DNA of 64,000 nucleotides, from positions 248,001-312,000 of the forward strand of contig NZ_BRXS01000006.1 in the NCBI RefSeq assembly GCF_030159095.1, in the 5' to 3' direction. The notes beneath the pieces were generated by a model. That model was not told the origin of the DNA. It saw nothing but the letters and a program-made list of their open reading frames with translations, and did not search any database. The translations under genes were made by a program, and so were the position numbers. The DNA comes from Roseisolibacter agri. GTDB taxonomy: Bacteria > Gemmatimonadota > Gemmatimonadetes > Gemmatimonadales > Gemmatimonadaceae. Below are positions 33,409 to 42,001 of the stretch, piece by piece. How positions within the stretch are numbered: the first letter of the stretch is position 1; every line of letters begins with the position of its first letter.

Positions 33409-34029
33409 AAGCGCATCGCCGATTCGACCGTCCGCCGCCTGTCCGTCTACCTCCGCTACCTGGAGGAGCTCGAGGCCAGGAGCATCGCCACGACCTCCAG
33501 CGACGAGCTGGCCGCCCACAGCGGGACGACCTCGGCCCAGGTCCGGAAGGACCTCTCCTTCTTCGGGTCGTTCGGGAAGCGGGGCCTCGGCTACTCGGTC
33601 CCCGAGCTGACGGCCCGCATCCGCCAGATCCTCGGCCTAGGGCGCGAGTGGCGCGTCGTGATCGTCGGCGCCGGCAAGATCGGCTCGGCACTCAGCGCCT
33701 ACCGCGGCTTCACGCAGCGGGGCTTCACGGTCGTCGGCGTCTACGACAACGACCCGTCCAAGATCGGCAAGCGCTGGAACGGCGAGACGATCCGCGACAT
33801 CTCGGCCCTCGAGACGGATGCCGTGCGCGACCGCCCGGACATCGCCGTGCTCGCGATCCCCGCCGACGACGTGCAGGGAGAGGTCGACCGCATCGTCCGC
33901 GCGGGGATCAAGGCGATCCTGAACTTCGCGCCCGCGCAGGTCATCGCCCCGCCGGGCGTGACGATCAAGAACGTCAACATGGCGATGGAGCTCGAAGGGC
34001 TCTCGTACGCGCTGAGCCACCGCGAGTAG
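33406..34029 (+). CDS. rex: Redox-sensing transcriptional repressor Rex
   Basis: Rex represses respiratory and fermentative genes and leaves DNA when NADH binds. The 207-residue protein (from GTG 33406) starts VKRIADSTVRRLSVYLRYLE, as usual for the family. It has a winged helix with TSAQVRKDLSFFGSFGKRG, then a Rossmann domain with VVIVGAGKIGSALSAY and the NADH-contact region GVYDNDPSKIGK. Two further in-frame GTGs at 33382 and 33394 could add 4 or 8 residues. A Rex operator lies just upstream. Confidence 0.95.
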   Translation: MKRIADSTVRRLSVYLRYLEELEARSIATTSSDELAAHSGTTSAQVRKDLSFFGSFGKRGLGYSVPELTARIRQILGLGREWRVVIVGAGKIGSALSAYRGFTQRGFTVVGVYDNDPSKIGKRWNGETIRDISALETDAVRDRPDIAVLAIPADDVQGEVDRIVRAGIKAILNFAPAQVIAPPGVTIKNVNMAMELEGLSYALSHRE

Positions 34030-34031
34030 GC

Positions 34032-34622
34032 GTGACGCCGATCGCGCGGCCGCTGGTCGTGGTGCTCACGGGCCCGGAGAGCACCGGCAAGACGACGATC
34101 GCCGCCTGGCTCGCGCGCCGCTTCGACGTGCCATGGTCGGCGGAAGGCGCCCGCGCGTACGTCGATGCGCGCCTCGCCGAGGATCGCGCGGTGCAGCTCG
34201 GCTTCGACACGGTGACGCCGATCGCGGAGCTGCACGTCGCGCTGGAGGACGCGGCCGACGCGGACGCCGCGCGCCGCGGCTCGCCGATGGTCGTGCGCGA
34301 CACGGACCTGATCAGCACCGTGGCCTACTCGCGCGCGCTCTACGGCACGGCGCCCGAGTGGGTGGTCGGCGCGGCCCGCGCGCGGCGCGGCGACCACTAT
34401 CTGCTCTGCGACGTGGACGCCCCCTGGGTCGCCGACCACGTGCGCGGCGAAGCCGGTGACCGCTTCGCGATGCGCGACGTCTTCATGGAGACGCTGGCCG
34501 AGATGGGGGCCGACTTCACGGTGCTCGCCGGCGCCTGGGAGACGCGGCTGCGTGAGGCCGAGTCGATCGTGGCTGGCTGGCTGCGCGTGAGATCGAACGA
34601 CGAACTGCATCAGCAAGGATGA
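34032..34622 (+). CDS. NadR C-terminal-type ATPase, probable nicotinamide riboside kinase
   Basis: The 196-residue P-loop protein has VVVLTGPESTGKTTIAAWLA, the Walker A with ESTGKT typical of the NadR kinase domain (AAA_28), MVVRDTDLISTVAYSRALYG as Walker B and lid, and LLCDVDAPWVADHVRGE. It lacks the nucleotidyltransferase domain of full NadR. It starts with GTG 2 bp after the rex stop, so the redox sensor and a likely NAD-precursor kinase share an mRNA. Substrate is inferred from family. Confidence 0.85.
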   Translation: MTPIARPLVVVLTGPESTGKTTIAAWLARRFDVPWSAEGARAYVDARLAEDRAVQLGFDTVTPIAELHVALEDAADADAARRGSPMVVRDTDLISTVAYSRALYGTAPEWVVGAARARRGDHYLLCDVDAPWVADHVRGEAGDRFAMRDVFMETLAEMGADFTVLAGAWETRLREAESIVAGWLRVRSNDELHQQG

Positions 34623-34624
34623 AA

Positions 34625-34719
34625 GTCCGACAAGATCGGATAACGATGGATGGCTCCGGTGGAGTGCGATCGACGTCGCACCACGCGGAGCCATCCGTCG
34701 TTATCGGATGTTGTCCGAT
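34625..34719. repeat. 95-bp imperfect palindrome between convergent genes
   Basis: Two 34-nt arms (34625-34658 and 34686-34719) match at 29 positions plus one G-T pair. A smaller inner stem (GTGCGA/TCGCAC) continues in the 27-nt centre. It fills almost the whole gap between the NadR-like gene and the TonB receptor. There is no T-run, and its base composition (ATAACGATGG, TTATCGGATG) is clearly lower in G+C than its surroundings. It could be a REP/MITE-like element or a bidirectional terminator. Confidence 0.85.
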
Positions 34720-34752
34720 CTTATCCTTGCCAATGCCGTTGAAGTTGCCGCT

Positions 34753-36801
34753 TCAGAACCGCAGACGCGCGTTCACCTCGACGCTGCGTGGCGCGAGGAT
34801 GAAGTAGCGCGGCACGCCGCGGCTGCTCACGTCGCCGGCGGTGAGCGCGAAGCGGTCGAGGAGGTTGCGGCCCTGCACGAGCAGCTCCTGCCCCGCCACG
34901 CGGATCACCGCGCCGCCGTCGAGCACGAAGAACGCCGGCGCGGTGCGCGCGGGATCTCCCGTGGGATCCAGGAACTGGCGCGACTGGTAGCGGCCGTCGA
35001 GCGTCAGCGCGAGTGCGCGCGTCGCCTGCCACGTCGCCTGCTGGCCCGCGACCAGCGACGGCGTGAGCACCGTCGGTACGTCGAGGTACTCGGCGCCGCT
35101 CGCCTCGTCCCGGTATCGCAGGATGCGGTTGCGGCTCAGCGCCGCGGTGGTCGCGAGCGTCAGCGTCTCGACCGGACGCCAGCTCGCCTCCGCCTCCACG
35201 CCGCGACGGTAGCTGCGCCCGACGTTGCGCCGCACGTCGTAGCCGAGCGGCGTCGTGAGGCCCACGAGGGCGATCTCGTTGCGGAACTCCATCGCGTAGG
35301 CGTTCGCGCGGAGCGCCGCCGTGCCCGTACGCCACTCCGCACCCGCCTCGTAGTCCGTCACGCGCTCGGGGCGCACGCGCGACAGCGGGAAGAGCGCGTC
35401 GACGTCGTCCGGCGCGACGTCGTCGGCGCCTGCCAGCAGGTCCGCGCGCGTCGGCTCACGACCGGTCGCGCCGACCGACGCGAAGGCGCGGAGAACGGGC
35501 GTCGCCTGCCACGACAGCCCGACGCGCGGGTTGAGGAAGGTCCACGACGCGCGCGCCGCAGGCACCGGCGATCCCTCCGTCGGCCGGTAGTGGAAGTTGG
35601 ACGCGCGCGCCTGCAGGTCGCCGTACGCCGTCGCCGCGCCGAACGCGTAGGCGAGCTTCGCGAACGCGCTCCCCTCCTGCTTCGTGCCGCGATTGCCGTA
35701 ACCCGGCGACTCCAGGTCGGCGCGTGCGTCGAACATGTGGTCGCGGCGGTACGCGAGCGCGTGCACGCCCGCGTCCATGGTCGCCGCGCCGCGCACCGCG
35801 TGCAGCGCGCTCAGCACGCCGCCCCAGCGCGACGCGAGGTTCCAGCGCGGCGCGGCCGTGCCGTCCACCCAAGTCGGGTACTCGTACCAGCCGCCGGCGT
35901 CGAAGCCGTACGCGGTCGTCGCCAGAGACGTCGTGGCCGAGAGGAGCCGGGTGTACGTGAGCGCGGCCATCGACTGGCGGAAGCGGTCCCCTACCCCATC
36001 GATCGGATTGGCGCGCGGGTCGGTGCGCAGGGTCTCCAGCGGCACCGCGGTGTACGCCTGCCCGTTCGACTCGGCGCCGCTCAGCAGCGTGAGCTTCAGC
36101 AGGTCGCGGTCGCCGAACCAGCCCGCGCTCGCCATCGCGCTGTTGCCCGCGTGGCTGGAGCCACGGCGGTAGCCGTCGGCGCGCTGGTTGGAGAAGCGCG
36201 CGTACACCGCGGTGCGGTCGTCGCCCAGGCCGCTGCTGTACTCGACCGCCGCCCGCCGCGCGCCGAACGAGCCGGCGCCGAGCTGCACCTCGGCGCCGTG
36301 CCTGCTCGCCGCCAGCGGCACCGTCTCGAAGTTCACCGAGCCGCCGAACGACGCCTGCCCGTACGTGCTCGTGCCGACGCCGCGCTGGATCTGCACGCTC
36401 TGGATCGAGTTCGCGAGGTCCGCGAAGTTCGAGAAGTAGAGCTGCTGGTCCTCGGGCTCGTTCAGCGGGATCCCGTCGAGCGTGAGGTTGATGCGCGACT
36501 GGTCGAGGCCGCGCAGCCGGAAGTACGAGTAGTTCCACTGCGAGCCGCTCTGCGCGAACGTCGTCACGCCGGGCGCCTGCTGCAGCAGCAGCGGCACGTC
36601 CTGGCCGGTGTAGCCGCGCGCGAGCGCGGGCGCGCCGAGCGTCGTCTGGGCGGCGGCGGCGTCGCCGCCACGGACGGCGCGGACGGTGACGGTCTCCAGG
36701 GCGCGGGCGCGCGTCGTGTCGCGCGCGGAGTCGCGCGGCGCACGGACGGTGTCCTGGGACGCGAGCGGCAGTTGGGCCGCGAGAAGCAGGAGGGAGAGCA
36801 C
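34753..36801 (-). CDS. TonB-dependent outer-membrane receptor under a TPP riboswitch
   Basis: The 682-residue protein starts with a short hydrophobic leader (LSLLLLAAQLPLASQ), followed by the plug domain (LETVTVRAVRGGDA, LLLQQAPGVTTFAQ, YFRLRGLDQSRINLTLDGIP, GVGTSTYGQASFGGSV) and a 22-strand-type beta-barrel that ends NARLRF with the terminal aromatic residue needed for outer-membrane insertion. The TPP riboswitch upstream makes thiamine or a thiamine precursor the likely ligand. GTG at 36799-36801 is the start of the longest frame; no strong Shine-Dalgarno is visible, so the start is uncertain. Confidence 0.92.
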   Translation of the reverse strand: MLSLLLLAAQLPLASQDTVRAPRDSARDTTRARALETVTVRAVRGGDAAAAQTTLGAPALARGYTGQDVPLLLQQAPGVTTFAQSGSQWNYSYFRLRGLDQSRINLTLDGIPLNEPEDQQLYFSNFADLANSIQSVQIQRGVGTSTYGQASFGGSVNFETVPLAASRHGAEVQLGAGSFGARRAAVEYSSGLGDDRTAVYARFSNQRADGYRRGSSHAGNSAMASAGWFGDRDLLKLTLLSGAESNGQAYTAVPLETLRTDPRANPIDGVGDRFRQSMAALTYTRLLSATTSLATTAYGFDAGGWYEYPTWVDGTAAPRWNLASRWGGVLSALHAVRGAATMDAGVHALAYRRDHMFDARADLESPGYGNRGTKQEGSAFAKLAYAFGAATAYGDLQARASNFHYRPTEGSPVPAARASWTFLNPRVGLSWQATPVLRAFASVGATGREPTRADLLAGADDVAPDDVDALFPLSRVRPERVTDYEAGAEWRTGTAALRANAYAMEFRNEIALVGLTTPLGYDVRRNVGRSYRRGVEAEASWRPVETLTLATTAALSRNRILRYRDEASGAEYLDVPTVLTPSLVAGQQATWQATRALALTLDGRYQSRQFLDPTGDPARTAPAFFVLDGGAVIRVAGQELLVQGRNLLDRFALTAGDVSSRGVPRYFILAPRSVEVNARLRF

Positions 36802-36926
36802 GGATGGGTGCCGGTGAGGGAACGCCGGCGCCGGCGCCTGACGGCGCGACGCGACTCACCGGGATGCCCGCACGCGCGAGCGGCCCTCGGGCCGCCCTGC
36901 CGTTGCTGCGTCGTGCTGCGGACTCG

Positions 36927-37010
36927 CGACTCCCTACGCCGGTACGAACCGGATCAGGTTCTGCGGGACTCTCTCAGCCCGCGCGCTTGCGCGCACGGGC
37001 ACCCCGGTCG
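36927..37010 (-). promoter_or_regulatory. TPP riboswitch (THI element)
   Basis: On the minus strand the sequence has P1 arms CGAC and GTCG, the core GGGGTGCCCG, GGGCTGAGAGAG, then AGAACCTGATCCGGTTCGTACCGGCGTAGGGA split across the conserved pyrophosphate- and pyrimidine-binding parts. It lies about 125 nt before the TonB receptor. A hairpin at 36880-36895 without a T-run may be part of the expression platform. Confidence 0.97.
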
Positions 37011-37021
37011 AGTTGCAGCGA

Positions 37022-37027
37022 AAGCTA
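37022..37027 (-). promoter_or_regulatory. Possible -10 element for the riboswitch transcript
   Basis: TAGCTT lies 11 nt before the riboswitch and overlaps the stop codon of rsmA. Its distance fits RNA starting just 5' of P1. No TTGACA-like -35 is evident. Confidence 0.5.
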
Positions 37028-37855
37028 GGCGGACGCGCCGCCCGCCGGTAGCGCCCGCACCAGCCGCGCGAACGCCTCGGGCGACAGCGTCTCCGGGCGC
37101 GCCTCGGGGGCGAGCCCCGCCGCGGCCAGCACGGCGTCCGCGCGCTCCGCGTCGAGCCGCGCGATCGTGCGGACCACGCGGCGCAGCTGCTTCCGGCGCA
37201 GCCCGAACGCCTCCTGCACCACGCTGCGGAAGCGCGCCTCCTCGTCCGGCGCGACGACGGGATCCGGGCGTGGCGTCACGCGGATGACGGCCGAATCCAC
37301 CTGCGGCGGTGGCTGGAACGCGCCGGGTGGAACGCGCGACAGCAGCTCGACGCGCGCGACCGACTGCACGTTCACGCTCAAGGCGCCGTACTCCTTCCCG
37401 CCGGGCGCCGCGGCCGCGCGCTCGGCCACCTCGCGCTGCACCAGGTAGACCGCGCGCAGCGGGCGCGGGTGCTGCAGCGCGTGGAAGAGGATCGGCGTCG
37501 TGATGTAGTACGGCACGTTGCCGGCGAGCACGTACTCGCCGCCCGCGAGCTGGCCGAGATCGACCGTCAGCACGTCCGCCTCCACGACGAGCACGTGCGA
37601 GCGATCGGCGTAGCGCTCGCGCAGGTGCGCCGCGAGGTCGCGGTCCACCTCGATCGCGAGCAGGCGCCCCGCGCGCTCGACCAGCAGGTCGGTGAGCGCA
37701 CCGCGCCCCGGTCCGATCTCGACCACCGTCTCGCTGCCGGTGAGCTGCAGCGCGTCGGCGATGCGCGTCAGCACGCCGCGGTCGCGCAGGAAGTGCTGCC
37801 CGAACCGCTTGCGCGGCCGCGGCAGCCCGCCGCCCTTCGGAGGACGCTCGTCCAC
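37025..37855 (-). CDS. rsmA: 16S rRNA dimethyladenosine transferase
   Basis: RsmA (KsgA) methylates two adenosines near the 3' end of 16S rRNA. The 276-residue protein has KRFGQHFLRDRGVL at the N-terminus, VVEIGPGRGALTDLL for SAM binding, and the catalytic NVPYYITTPIL. C-terminal LRRKQLRRVV is also typical. The GTG start at 37853-37855 is 2 bp after the stop of the RsbU-like gene. Confidence 0.97.
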   Translation of the reverse strand: MDERPPKGGGLPRPRKRFGQHFLRDRGVLTRIADALQLTGSETVVEIGPGRGALTDLLVERAGRLLAIEVDRDLAAHLRERYADRSHVLVVEADVLTVDLGQLAGGEYVLAGNVPYYITTPILFHALQHPRPLRAVYLVQREVAERAAAAPGGKEYGALSVNVQSVARVELLSRVPPGAFQPPPQVDSAVIRVTPRPDPVVAPDEEARFRSVVQEAFGLRRKQLRRVVRTIARLDAERADAVLAAAGLAPEARPETLSPEAFARLVRALPAGGASA

Positions 37856-37857
37856 GG

Positions 37858-39507
37858 TCAGCTCCGCAGCACGACCAGCGTGAGGTCGTCGAGCGGCCGC
37901 GCGCCGCCCTGGTAGACCTCGAGCTGCGCGAACACGGCCTGCACGATCTCGTCCTCGGGGCGATCGCGCACGGCGCGCACCGCCTCGATCACCGGCTCCT
38001 CACCGAGGCGCCGGCCGGCGCGGTCGACGGCGTCGCTGATGCCGTCGGTGAAGAGCAGCAGCAGGTCGCGCCCCGGCTGCCAGTCGCGCGTCTCGGTGGC
38101 CGGCGGATCGTCGATCATGCCGAGGGGCGGCGTGCTCGCGCCGAGCCGCTCGACGGTGCCGTCCGCGCGCATCAGGAACGCGTGCGGATGCCCCGCGTTG
38201 GCGAAGTGGAGCCGCCCGCGCGACGGGTCCACCACGGCGTAGAACGTCGTGATGTACATCTCCGTGCTGGAGAGCTCCTCGTGCAGCGAGTGCAGCACCG
38301 CGTCGAGCGTCGCCGACGGGTCGCTGGAGCCGCGCGCGTGGATCGCAGTCGCGCTCATCGCCAGCGCCATGATGAGCGCCGCGCGGTAGCCGTGGCTCGA
38401 CACGTCGCCGATCATCACGCCCGTCCGCCCCTCGTCCAGGCGGAACAGGTTGTAGAAGTCGCCGCCGACGCTCTCCGCGGGCACCACCCGGGCGGCCACC
38501 CGCGCGTGCGGCGCCGCGACGTCCACGCGCGGGAGGAGCCGCATCTGCAGGTCGTGCGCGAGCACCATCTCCTGCGCCATGCGCTGCTGCTGCAGCGAGG
38601 CGCGCACGAGCCGCGCGTTCTGCACCGCGGCAGCGATCTGCGTGGCGATCGCCGTCACGAGCTTGAGGTCCCCGGCCGTGAACTCGCCGAACCGGCGCCC
38701 CGACAGGTGCACGACGCCGAGCGGCTCGCCGCCGGCGGGGGTGGACCAGACGAGCGGCACCGAGAGCATCGGCCCGAGCCGGAACGGCGCCTCCGCCTCC
38801 GAGATCGCCTGCTCCCGCTCGACGATGGTCGGGTGCAGCGTGCGGAACACGCGGCCGCTCGCGCTGTGCGGATCGTCGGCCGCGATGGGCTGCAGCTCCG
38901 CGACGCGCGCGCCGACCGCGGCCACCGCCTGCAGCGTGTCGGTCACGCGGTCGTGCAGCAGCAGCGCCGCGCGGCGCGCGCCCGTCGTCTCGGCCAGCTC
39001 GGTGAGGATCGTCGTCGCCGTCTCCTCGAGCGTGACGGCGCGGCCCAGGATCTCGCTGATCGTGTAGAGGAGGTTGATCTCCTCGTACCGCTCGCTCAGC
39101 TCGTGCGCCGACTGCTCCACCTCGACCGCGGACTGCAGGTGCTCCGCCACCGCGAGGCGCAGGAACTCGGCATGGCGCGTCAGCTGCGAGGCGTCTCCCG
39201 TGCAGGGGCCCACGACGAGCCACACGTCGCTGAAGCCCGCGAGCCCCAGCACGAGCGCGTCGCCGTCGGCCTCGCGGACCGCCACCGGACCGTTGGTGCT
39301 CGCGGGGAGCGGGAGGTCGTCGCGCGGCGCGGCATGGTCGCGGCGCGACGCGCTGCGGCGCTCGGGCGGCGCCCCGGCCGGTGCGCTCGCGGCGCGCGTC
39401 CAGATCGCCGCGTGGCAGCCGGTGCTCGCGTGGTACGCCGCGAGGAGCGCGTCCAGCTCTCCGGCGGCGCGGTGCGCGGCGCGGGCGCCGCTCGGCGCGC
39501 TCACCAC
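37858..39507 (-). CDS. GAF-domain PP2C-type serine phosphatase, RsbU-like
   Basis: The 549-residue protein has an N-terminal region of unknown type (1-130), a GAF domain (about 150-310, LLYTISEILGRAVTLEETAT onward) and a SpoIIE/PP2C phosphatase domain (about 335-549) with SVGGDFYNLFRL, GVMIGDVSSHGYRAAL and LLLFTDGISDAVD for metal-binding Asp residues. Such phosphatases dephosphorylate STAS anti-sigma antagonists. An RsbW-like kinase and a STAS protein are the next two genes upstream, so they are likely partners. GTG at 39505-39507 or the adjacent GTG at 39502-39504 is the start. Confidence 0.9.
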   Translation of the reverse strand: MVSAPSGARAAHRAAGELDALLAAYHASTGCHAAIWTRAASAPAGAPPERRSASRRDHAAPRDDLPLPASTNGPVAVREADGDALVLGLAGFSDVWLVVGPCTGDASQLTRHAEFLRLAVAEHLQSAVEVEQSAHELSERYEEINLLYTISEILGRAVTLEETATTILTELAETTGARRAALLLHDRVTDTLQAVAAVGARVAELQPIAADDPHSASGRVFRTLHPTIVEREQAISEAEAPFRLGPMLSVPLVWSTPAGGEPLGVVHLSGRRFGEFTAGDLKLVTAIATQIAAAVQNARLVRASLQQQRMAQEMVLAHDLQMRLLPRVDVAAPHARVAARVVPAESVGGDFYNLFRLDEGRTGVMIGDVSSHGYRAALIMALAMSATAIHARGSSDPSATLDAVLHSLHEELSSTEMYITTFYAVVDPSRGRLHFANAGHPHAFLMRADGTVERLGASTPPLGMIDDPPATETRDWQPGRDLLLLFTDGISDAVDRAGRRLGEEPVIEAVRAVRDRPEDEIVQAVFAQLEVYQGGARPLDDLTLVVLRS

Positions 39508-39526
39508 GGCGCCCTCCGCGCGCGGC

Positions 39527-40012
39527 TCACGCGCGGCGGAGCGTCAGCCGGACGACGTTGCCGCGCGGCTGCGCGTCCAGGCGCTCCACGCGGTCCATGA
39601 GCCGCCGCATGAGGAACAGCCCGCGGCCGTCCTCGCGCAGCAGGCGCTCGGGCGTCGTCGGGTCGTGGCAGGACTCGTCGAGGTCGAAGCGCTCGCCCTC
39701 GTCCTGCACCTCGACGACGAGCTGCGCGTCGTCCACGCGGGCGCGCACCTGCACCTGCTTGTCGGCCGCCTGCCGGTTGCCGCGCAGGATCGCGTTCGCC
39801 AGCGCCTCGGTCAGCGCGACGGGCACGTTGAGCGCGCACGCCTGGCGCGAGAAGTGGTGCGCGGTGCACTGCCCGAGCACCGCGTCGACGACGCCGGGAA
39901 TCGCGTCGGCATCGCTCGGGATGGTCATCTCCAGCACGGACGCGCCGGCGGAGCGGGAGCCCTCGGGCTTCCCGTCCGCCGGCGCGCCGCCCGCGGCGCG
40001 GCGCGCGCTCAC
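39527..40012 (-). CDS. RsbW-type serine kinase/anti-sigma factor
   Basis: The 161-residue protein has a GHKL ATPase fold: the N-box ALTEALANAILRGNR, the G1 box VEVQDEGERFD and the G2 part REDGRGLFLMRRLMD. This is the architecture of RsbW and SpoIIAB, which phosphorylate STAS partners and sequester a sigma factor. About 25 residues at the N-terminus are low complexity. No sigma factor gene is adjacent, so its target may be encoded elsewhere or the output may not be sigma-dependent. Confidence 0.88.
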   Translation of the reverse strand: MSARRAAGGAPADGKPEGSRSAGASVLEMTIPSDADAIPGVVDAVLGQCTAHHFSRQACALNVPVALTEALANAILRGNRQAADKQVQVRARVDDAQLVVEVQDEGERFDLDESCHDPTTPERLLREDGRGLFLMRRLMDRVERLDAQPRGNVVRLTLRRA

Positions 40013-40048
40013 GGGCGACGTCGGCTCCGACGCGTCACAGCGCTCGCG

Positions 40049-40381
40049 TCAGAAGCTGTCGAGCGCGCGCTCGCGCGTCTCGGCGATCTGGAAGAGCGTG
40101 TCGAGCTTCGTCAGCTCGAAGAGCGTCTTCAGGTCGTCGTTGAGGTTGGCCAGCCGGAGCTCGCCGCCCTGCTCGCGAATCTTCTTGGAGAGCGAGACCA
40201 GCACGCCCAGCCCCGAGCTGTCGATGTAGCCCGTCTGGCTGAAGTCGATCAGGAACTTCCGCTCGCCGCGCTCCAGCTCGTCCAGCACCTTCTGCTTCAG
40301 CTCCTGCCGATTGCCGACGATGAGCTGCCCCTCCACATCCACCACCGTGACGTCGCCTTCGCGATGCATCTGGAAGCTCAT
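40049..40381 (-). CDS. STAS-domain anti-sigma factor antagonist
   Basis: The 110-residue protein matches RsbV/SpoIIAA: VTVVDVEGQLIVGNRQ, KFLIDFSQTGYIDSSGLGVL with the phosphorylatable Ser pair, and GGELRLANLNDDLKTLFELT. The ATG at 40379-40381 is preceded by GGGAGA. It heads the group STAS, kinase, phosphatase, rsmA, all on the minus strand. Confidence 0.93.
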   Translation of the reverse strand: MSFQMHREGDVTVVDVEGQLIVGNRQELKQKVLDELERGERKFLIDFSQTGYIDSSGLGVLVSLSKKIREQGGELRLANLNDDLKTLFELTKLDTLFQIAETRERALDSF

Positions 40382-40435
40382 GAGTCGGTCTCCCGGTCGC
40401 CCCGTGTGCGCACCGTGTGTGTCCAGCGTGGTCTT

Positions 40436-41482
40436 TTAGAAGTCGGGCCGCGCGGCCCGCGCCGCGGGGAGCTCCCCCGCCTGCAACGCGGTGATCGCGG
40501 CGACGTTGATAATGTCATCCGGCACGGCTCCGCGGGAGAGATCGCTGCACGGCCGCGCGAGCCCCTGGACGATCGGCCCGATCGCGGCCGCGCCGGCCAG
40601 ACGCTGCACGAGCTTGTACGCGATGTTGCCCGCGTCGAGCGAGGGGAAGACCAGGACGTTCGCCTGCCCCCCGACCGGGCTGCCCGGGGCCTTGCGCTCC
40701 GCCACCGCCCGGATGAGCGCGGCATCGCCTTGCAATTCTCCGTCCACCGCGAGCTCGGGCGCGATGGCCCGCACCCGCGCCAGCGCCTCGCGCACCAGCG
40801 TGATGCTCGCGCCCTCCCCGCCGCTGCCGCGCGTCGAGAAGGACAGCAGCGCCACCCGCGGCGCATCGCCGACGATCCGGCGCCGGTCCGCGGCGGCCGC
40901 CACGGCGATGTCCGCCAGCTGCTCGGCGGTCGGATACGGCACCACCGCGCAGTCGGTGAAGGTCAGCACCTCCGGCCGGTCGTCGCGGAACGGCCGCACC
41001 ACCATGTAGAACGCGCTCGACACCGTGCGCACGCCCGCCGCGGGCCCGACGCACCAGAGCGCGGCGCGGACGACGTCCGCCGTGGTGTGCACCGCACCCG
41101 CCACGCAGCCATCGACGTCGCCGAGGGCGACCAGGGCATCGGCGACGTAGAGCGCCCGTGCGGCGAGCGCCCGCGCCGTCTCCGCGGTCAGCCCCTTCGC
41201 GGCGCGGCGCGCCAGCAGCAGCTCGACGACGCGCTCCCGCACCGCCGGATCCGCGACGTCGACGATCTCGGCGCCGGCCGACTGCCACGCCGCCAGCCGC
41301 GCCGCCGACAGCGCCGCGTCGGTGCGATCGACGACGAGCCACGGGCGGACGACGCCCTCGGCGAGCAGCGCGTCGATCGCCGTCTGCGTGCGCGGGTCCG
41401 CGGTCTCGGCGAACGCGATGCGGCGGCGCGCGACGGTCGCGCGCGCGCGGACGTCCGCGAGGAAGTCGAGGTCCTGGCTCAC
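40436..41482 (-). CDS. pta: Phosphate acetyltransferase (phosphate acyltransferase family)
   Basis: The 348-residue protein has the Pta/Ptb fold without the N-terminal DRTGG regulatory part of long Pta forms. Visible motifs are [48 protein letters not shown] and [20 protein letters not shown]. It should interconvert acetyl-CoA and acetyl phosphate. No ackA is in the window. The GTG start overlaps the coaD stop (GTGA), so CoA synthesis and CoA use are coupled. Confidence 0.93.
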   Translation of the reverse strand: MSQDLDFLADVRARATVARRRIAFAETADPRTQTAIDALLAEGVVRPWLVVDRTDAALSAARLAAWQSAGAEIVDVADPAVRERVVELLLARRAAKGLTAETARALAARALYVADALVALGDVDGCVAGAVHTTADVVRAALWCVGPAAGVRTVSSAFYMVVRPFRDDRPEVLTFTDCAVVPYPTAEQLADIAVAAAADRRRIVGDAPRVALLSFSTRGSGGEGASITLVREALARVRAIAPELAVDGELQGDAALIRAVAERKAPGSPVGGQANVLVFPSLDAGNIAYKLVQRLAGAAAIGPIVQGLARPCSDLSRGAVPDDIINVAAITALQAGELPAARAARPDF

Positions 41483-41973
41483 TGGGGGAAGCGCGTGCGC
41501 AGCGCCGCGGCGACGTTGGGCGGGACGAGCGCGTCGACGTTGCCGCCGAGCCGCGCCACCTCGCGCACGAGGCTCGAGCTGATGAAGGTCGTGTCGACCG
41601 ACGGCACCAGGAACACGGTCTCCAGCGCCGGGGCGAGGTGGCGGTTCATCAGCGCCATCTGGAACTCGTACTCGAAGTCGGCGACGGCGCGCAGCCCGCG
41701 CACGGAGACCGTCGCGCCGACGTCGCGCGCGAAGTCCACGAGCAGCCCCCGGAAGTGCCGCACCTCGGCACGGGGCGCGTCCCCGGCGGCGACGTCGCCG
41801 AGGGCGTCGCGGATGAGCGCCGCGCGCTCCTCGAGCGTGAAGGCGGGCTGCTTGGTCGAATTGACCGCGACGCCGATCACCAGCCGGTCGACGAACTCCA
41901 GGGTGCGCCGCATCAGGTCGAGGTGCCCGAGCGTGACCGGGTCGAAGCTGCCCGCGTAGATGGCCGTGCGCAT
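41479..41973 (-). CDS. coaD: Phosphopantetheine adenylyltransferase
   Basis: CoaD makes dephospho-CoA from 4'-phosphopantetheine and ATP. The 164-residue protein has [14 protein letters not shown] (TxGH motif), [20 protein letters not shown] and the C-terminal [14 protein letters not shown]. The ATG is at 41971-41973. It follows rsmD by 28 bp in the common rsmD-coaD order. Confidence 0.97.
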   Translation of the reverse strand: MRTAIYAGSFDPVTLGHLDLMRRTLEFVDRLVIGVAVNSTKQPAFTLEERAALIRDALGDVAAGDAPRAEVRHFRGLLVDFARDVGATVSVRGLRAVADFEYEFQMALMNRHLAPALETVFLVPSVDTTFISSSLVREVARLGGNVDALVPPNVAAALRTRFPQ

Positions 41974-42001
41974 GAGCGTCGCGTGAGGGGTCGCCGAGCG
42001 C

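Noticed and set aside
34625-34719. Ordinary rho-independent terminator
   Set aside because: The stem is far longer than usual and neither side has a T-run.
34708-37287. Plus-strand open frame of 859 codons opposite the TonB receptor and rsmA
   Set aside because: It is a high-G+C shadow: Arg/Ala/His-rich, without domains, and lies antisense to two well-supported genes.
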